Assembly (NCBI GenBank): GCA_964401045.1
Contig: CAYNXB010000004.1
Coordinates: 11,142-75,141, forward strand
Direction of reading: 5' to 3'
DNA length: 64,000 nucleotides
Source: CAYNXB01 sp964401045
GTDB lineage: Bacteria; Pseudomonadota; Alphaproteobacteria; Sphingomonadales; Sphingomonadaceae
Made by a program: the position numbers and the translations under genes. This document shows, one piece after another, positions 63,946 to 64,000 of the stretch (positions are counted from its first letter, which is position 1; each line of letters starts with the position of its first letter). The notes below the pieces were generated by a model, which ran no database searches, was not told the DNA's origin, and saw nothing but the letters and a program-made list of their open reading frames with translations.

Positions 63946-64000
63946 TCACGGCACCGGGTCGTAGCCGTGTCCGCCCCAAGGGTGGCAGCGCAATAGACGC
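63946..64000 (-). CDS. yidD: Membrane protein insertion efficiency factor YidD (3' end only)
   Basis: The final 17 codons are visible at the window edge: RLLRCHPWGGHGYDPVP and stop. RxxRCHPxxxGGxDPVP is the well-known C-terminal signature of YidD. It lies 36 bp upstream of yidC in the standard order. The rest lies beyond the window. Confidence 0.9.
   Translation of the reverse strand, partial: RLLRCHPWGGHGYDPVP

Noticed and set aside
1..64000. CRISPR arrays, insertion sequences, prophage or toxin-antitoxin modules
   Set aside because: No regularly spaced repeats, transposase, integrase or phage motifs were recognised; the palindromic repeats found are isolated intergenic units.

Overview
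The window is high-GC, gene-dense chromosomal DNA from an alphaproteobacterium. Gene content (paired large TonB receptors with a FREQNLQDTPLAIT-type plug, LigM/LigF-type lignin-aromatic enzymes, a protocatechuate 4,5-cleavage cluster, and the mutM-rpsT-dnaA and yidD-yidC-engB orders) points to Sphingomonadales (Novosphingobium/Sphingobium/Erythrobacteraceae type). This is inference from protein motifs, not from a search. No phage, transposase, CRISPR array or rRNA was seen. A run of exactly 100 N at 57309-57408 is an assembly gap.

Layout. 1-10.8 kb is mostly housekeeping or general metabolism: a YqeY-like protein (cut by the window edge), ubiG, lysC, an MFS exporter with a cupin protein and a divergent LysR regulator, an NTF2-like secreted protein, a nitronate monooxygenase, a divergent cyanophycin-synthetase-like enzyme, a Nudix hydrolase and an alpha/beta hydrolase. 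10.9-48.6 kb is an aromatic (lignin-derived) catabolic island: a LigM-type O-demethylase; a seven-gene minus-strand operon (amidohydrolase, phosphatase-like protein, SDR, LigF-like glutathione transferase, VOC protein, MDR reductase, TauD-type dioxygenase); a four-gene operon (two glutathione transferases, PQQ alcohol dehydrogenase with cytochrome c domain, aldehyde dehydrogenase); a divergent MetE-like methyltransferase; two paralogous TonB receptors; a run of four NTF2-like genes with a LigW-like decarboxylase; a divergent SDR and dienelactone hydrolase; an aldo/keto reductase with a CmcJ-like protein; then a complete protocatechuate 4,5-cleavage pathway (ligJ-A-B-C on minus, ligK-U-I on plus); and a transaldolase-like gene. 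48.6-64 kb returns to core genes: QmcA-like/NfeD, NDUFA9-like protein, tRNA-Leu(CAG), mutM, rpsT, dnaA, a ThiF/MoeB-like protein, a sirtuin, dapB (broken by the gap), a DUF6491-like lipoprotein, a dicarboxylate/amino-acid symporter, dapE, a cupin, a glutathione transferase, engB, yidC and the tail of yidD.

How it fits together. Methoxylated aromatics and perhaps aryl-ether dimers would enter through the TonB receptors. They would be oxidised (SDR, PQQ-ADH, ALDH), cleaved by glutathione transferases, O-demethylated by LigM with transfer of the methyl group to tetrahydrofolate (where the MetE-like enzyme may join in), decarboxylated by LigW-like enzymes, and ring-opened by LigAB, ending in pyruvate and oxaloacetate through LigC, LigI, LigU, LigJ and LigK. 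The upper-pathway substrate is not known from sequence. The most striking new observation is a 17-bp motif (TTGTA...TAC, mostly a 5-5-5 palindrome) in four divergent promoter regions spread over 31 kb of the island, suggesting one regulon. A second is an 11-bp element placed exactly 110 bp upstream of both TonB receptor starts. Several genes use TTG or GTG starts with ATGA/GTGA/TTGA overlaps, showing tight translational coupling.
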